DNA of 64,000 bases from Nocardioides sp. Root190. Its GTDB lineage: Bacteria > Actinomycetota > Actinomycetes > Propionibacteriales > Nocardioidaceae. The notes beneath the pieces were generated by a model. The model ran no database searches, had not been told where the DNA came from, and worked only from the letters and a program-made list of their open reading frames with translations. Below are positions 62,157 to 64,000 of the stretch, piece by piece (position 1 is the first letter of the stretch; every line of letters begins with the position of its first letter). The stretch lies in NCBI RefSeq assembly GCF_001428565.1, contig NZ_LMIA01000009.1, positions 331,358 through 395,357 on the forward strand, in the 5' to 3' direction. The position numbers were made by a program, and so were the translations under genes.

Positions 62157-63593
62157 TCACACGCACCGCTGGGCGAGCTGCTCGAGCCTGCGCTGGAGCG
62201 CCGGCGAGGTCTTCTCCGAGGTGAGCTGGTCGATGCTCAGCTCACCGACGACGTTGTCGGCATAGCAGCGGGTGAACTCCTTCGGGGTCTCGGTCCTCAG
62301 CAGTTCCTGCGCGAACTGGGCCCGCAGCGCCACGAGCTGCAGCGCCGCCTCGGAACCTCCGGTGCCGGGGCGCGCCTTCGCGTCCGGCTCGCAGGACTGC
62401 AGTCGTAGCCCGCGGCCCTCGGACGTCACGCTCGCGCTTCCCGCGGGCCCACGGGCGACCCAGGTGCGCAGCGCGGCGGTGAGCTCGGTGACGTCGCGTC
62501 GGCTGTCGCCGACCCAGTCGAGCCGGACACAGCTGCGGTCGTCCTGCTCGTAGGCGACGTAGTGGTCGCCGCCCCAGCCGTCGGTCGCGACGAGCGCGGT
62601 CTTCGGCGAGATGCGCTCGGCCAGCATGAAGAGCAGGCTCGGTGCCCCGAAGGTGCCGGACTCGAGCTTCTTGGCGCCCTCGGGGACCTCCGGCTGGTCG
62701 ACGGGCCAGGCTGCCTGCCGGTCGGCGGCGGCGATCCATGGATCGACCAGTCCCTCCTCGCTGGTCGGCGGGCTCGTGAACAGGCCGTTCACCGCGTCCT
62801 TGCCGTCGAGCTCGAGGGTGAGCCCGATCAGTCCGGTGCCGAAGACGTACCTCGAGCCGAGCAGTGTCGTCAGGAAGGGCGGGACCCCCGCGAGGTCCTT
62901 CGTGGCCTTGTCGGATGCCGTCTTCTGCGCCTTCTCGACGGCCTTGCGCTCGGCCGCGGGCAGGGACTCCGCCCATGCTGACTCGACCCGGTCGGCGTCA
63001 CCTTCGAGGAGAGCGCCCCACACGGCCGAGGCGCTGGTGTCGTCCTCCTCCTCGAACTGCTCGCGCTTCTCCTCGAGGTCGAAGTGCTGGTCCTGGAGTG
63101 CGTGGGTCAGCTCGTGGACGAGGGTCGATCGAACGTCCGGGGTGAGCTCGGTGCCCCGCATCCGGATCCGCTTGTCCTCGGGGTCGTAGAGGCCGATGAC
63201 GCCGCCCGCCATGAGGTCGTTCATCACGTCGAGCAGGTCGACGTCGCCGCCCAGCAGCCCGATGGCGCGCATCATGCCGGCGGCGTCCTCCATCTCCTCG
63301 AGCTCGTCCTCGGCGAGCTCGGACTCCTCGGAGGTGACCTCCCTCTGGAAGGCCGCCTCGCTCAGGAAGTCGACGTGGACCGGGTGCTCGAACTCGAGCC
63401 CGCGCTGCTTCTCGACGATGTCGACGTAGGGCTGGACGCGCGCGTCCCACTCGTCGGGGATGTCCGGCCCACGCTGGGTCCACCACACGCCGGCGGTGGC
63501 GCCGGCGCTGATGAGCAGCAGGGCAGCCAGCCCGAGGAGGAGGGGCTTGCGGCGGCGGTTCCGCGCGGTGGGGGGCGCGTAGGAATCGGTCAC
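62157..63593 (-). CDS. Putative membrane-anchored zinc metallopeptidase
   Basis: A 478-residue protein from GTG 63593, with AAGG in front; the upstream in-frame ATG 63632 would lie inside the next gene. One N-terminal membrane helix (LLLGLAALLLISAGATAGVW) follows a basic stretch. The extracellular part has a zinc motif HELTHALQDQHF (HExxH) with a downstream Glu in EGDADRVES, a gluzincin-like arrangement, and several Lys/Glu-rich regions. No close family is recognised. It ends 5 nt from cimA, tail to tail. Confidence 0.75.
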   Translation of the reverse strand: MTDSYAPPTARNRRRKPLLLGLAALLLISAGATAGVWWTQRGPDIPDEWDARVQPYVDIVEKQRGLEFEHPVHVDFLSEAAFQREVTSEESELAEDELEEMEDAAGMMRAIGLLGGDVDLLDVMNDLMAGGVIGLYDPEDKRIRMRGTELTPDVRSTLVHELTHALQDQHFDLEEKREQFEEEDDTSASAVWGALLEGDADRVESAWAESLPAAERKAVEKAQKTASDKATKDLAGVPPFLTTLLGSRYVFGTGLIGLTLELDGKDAVNGLFTSPPTSEEGLVDPWIAAADRQAAWPVDQPEVPEGAKKLESGTFGAPSLLFMLAERISPKTALVATDGWGGDHYVAYEQDDRSCVRLDWVGDSRRDVTELTAALRTWVARGPAGSASVTSEGRGLRLQSCEPDAKARPGTGGSEAALQLVALRAQFAQELLRTETPKEFTRCYADNVVGELSIDQLTSEKTSPALQRRLEQLAQRCV

Positions 63594-63603
63594 GCGCAGG
63601 ACC

Positions 63604-64000
63604 TTAGGTGATGACGCCGTCCTGCGGGGCAACTCGGCGGACGAGCTCCTCCCAGCCGGCGAGCACCTCGGCCTCGGTCATGGAGCCGTGCCCGATCTGC
63701 TGCCGCAGGATGGGAACGCTCAGCGGCGCGATCAGTGCCGTGGCCAGGTAGCGGAGATTGCCGGTCACACCGAGCTCGCCGAGCAGGATCCGGACGTGCA
63801 GGGCGGCGAACCCCAGGACGGCAGGGTTCTCGCCCCAGGTGCGCCCGGCAGCCTCGATCAGTGCGGCCTGGTCGAGGTGCAGACGCAGACGTGACGCGCC
63901 GAAGGCGAGAAGTCGTTCCATCGGCGGTGCGCCCGGTCCGAGGGGCGCAGGACCGCTGATCACGCCGGCCTGCCACTCGGCCTCACGGTGGTCCAGCAAC
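63604..64000 (-). CDS. Partial TetR-type transcriptional regulator (C-terminal part)
   Basis: The last 131 codons of a frame that continues beyond the right edge. Helices such as PPMERLLAFGASRLRLHLD, WGENPAVLGFAALHVRILL and MTEAEVLAGWEELVRRV fit the ligand-binding C-terminal domain of TetR-like regulators. The N-terminal helix-turn-helix would lie outside the window, so the family call rests on domain pattern only. Confidence 0.6.
   Translation of the reverse strand, partial: LLDHREAEWQAGVISGPAPLGPGAPPMERLLAFGASRLRLHLDQAALIEAAGRTWGENPAVLGFAALHVRILLGELGVTGNLRYLATALIAPLSVPILRQQIGHGSMTEAEVLAGWEELVRRVAPQDGVIT

Overview
The window is chromosomal DNA of a high-GC actinobacterium. Gene content and gene style point to Nocardioides or another member of the Nocardioidaceae: dense GTG and ATG starts, many 4-bp start/stop overlaps, -10 boxes 6-8 nt upstream of start codons (leaderless mRNAs), LAL and AfsR-type regulators, a PknG kinase, EfeUOB and a DUF222-type fragment beside short palindromic repeats. 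About 60 genes are supported. I see no rRNA, tRNA, CRISPR array, prophage or insertion sequence.

Left part (1-11.5 kb). A truncated minus-strand reading frame, probably a DUF222/HNH protein, is followed by a cluster of imperfect hairpin repeats (205-690). A cobalamin riboswitch (about 712-850) then controls a five-gene operon: a lipoprotein with a terpene-cyclase-like alpha-barrel fold, a membrane-anchored DUF4430-like protein, and an ECF transporter (T, fused A-A, S). The first two proteins resemble the two halves of animal transcobalamin or intrinsic factor, which suggests a surface capture system for vitamin B12. A convergent minus-strand group follows (sugar dehydrogenase, hydrolase, small protein, EamA exporter, large secreted protein).

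Middle part (11.8-36.6 kb). This holds a LAL regulator, ilvD, assorted single enzymes, ilvBNC behind a leader-peptide attenuator, two ABC transporter genes, the iron uptake operon efeUOB with an IdeR-like box, serA, and a divergent MocR/YczE pair with a palindromic operator.

36.6-48.8 kb is one ten-gene operon around pknG: TelA-like protein, unknown protein, CbxX-type AAA ATPase, GlnX-like membrane sensor, GlnH-like lipoprotein, unknown protein, PknG, PP2C phosphatase, VWA protein and FHA protein. It looks like an enlarged amino-acid-sensing phosphorylation system, with zinc ribbons shared by kinase, phosphatase and FHA reader.

Right part (48.9-64 kb). SDR, methyltransferase, a leuB/ilvE locus with a Leu/Val/Ile leader peptide, a DrrAB-like ABC exporter, an AfsR-type regulator, a small MmcQ-like protein, a transmembrane Ser/Thr kinase, and cimA (citramalate synthase) behind a leader peptide with 12 Ile or Thr codons out of 22 and a canonical terminator. 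The window closes with a putative metallopeptidase and a truncated TetR-type regulator. Branched-chain amino acid genes are spread over five places here, and three of these places carry their own attenuator-like leader.
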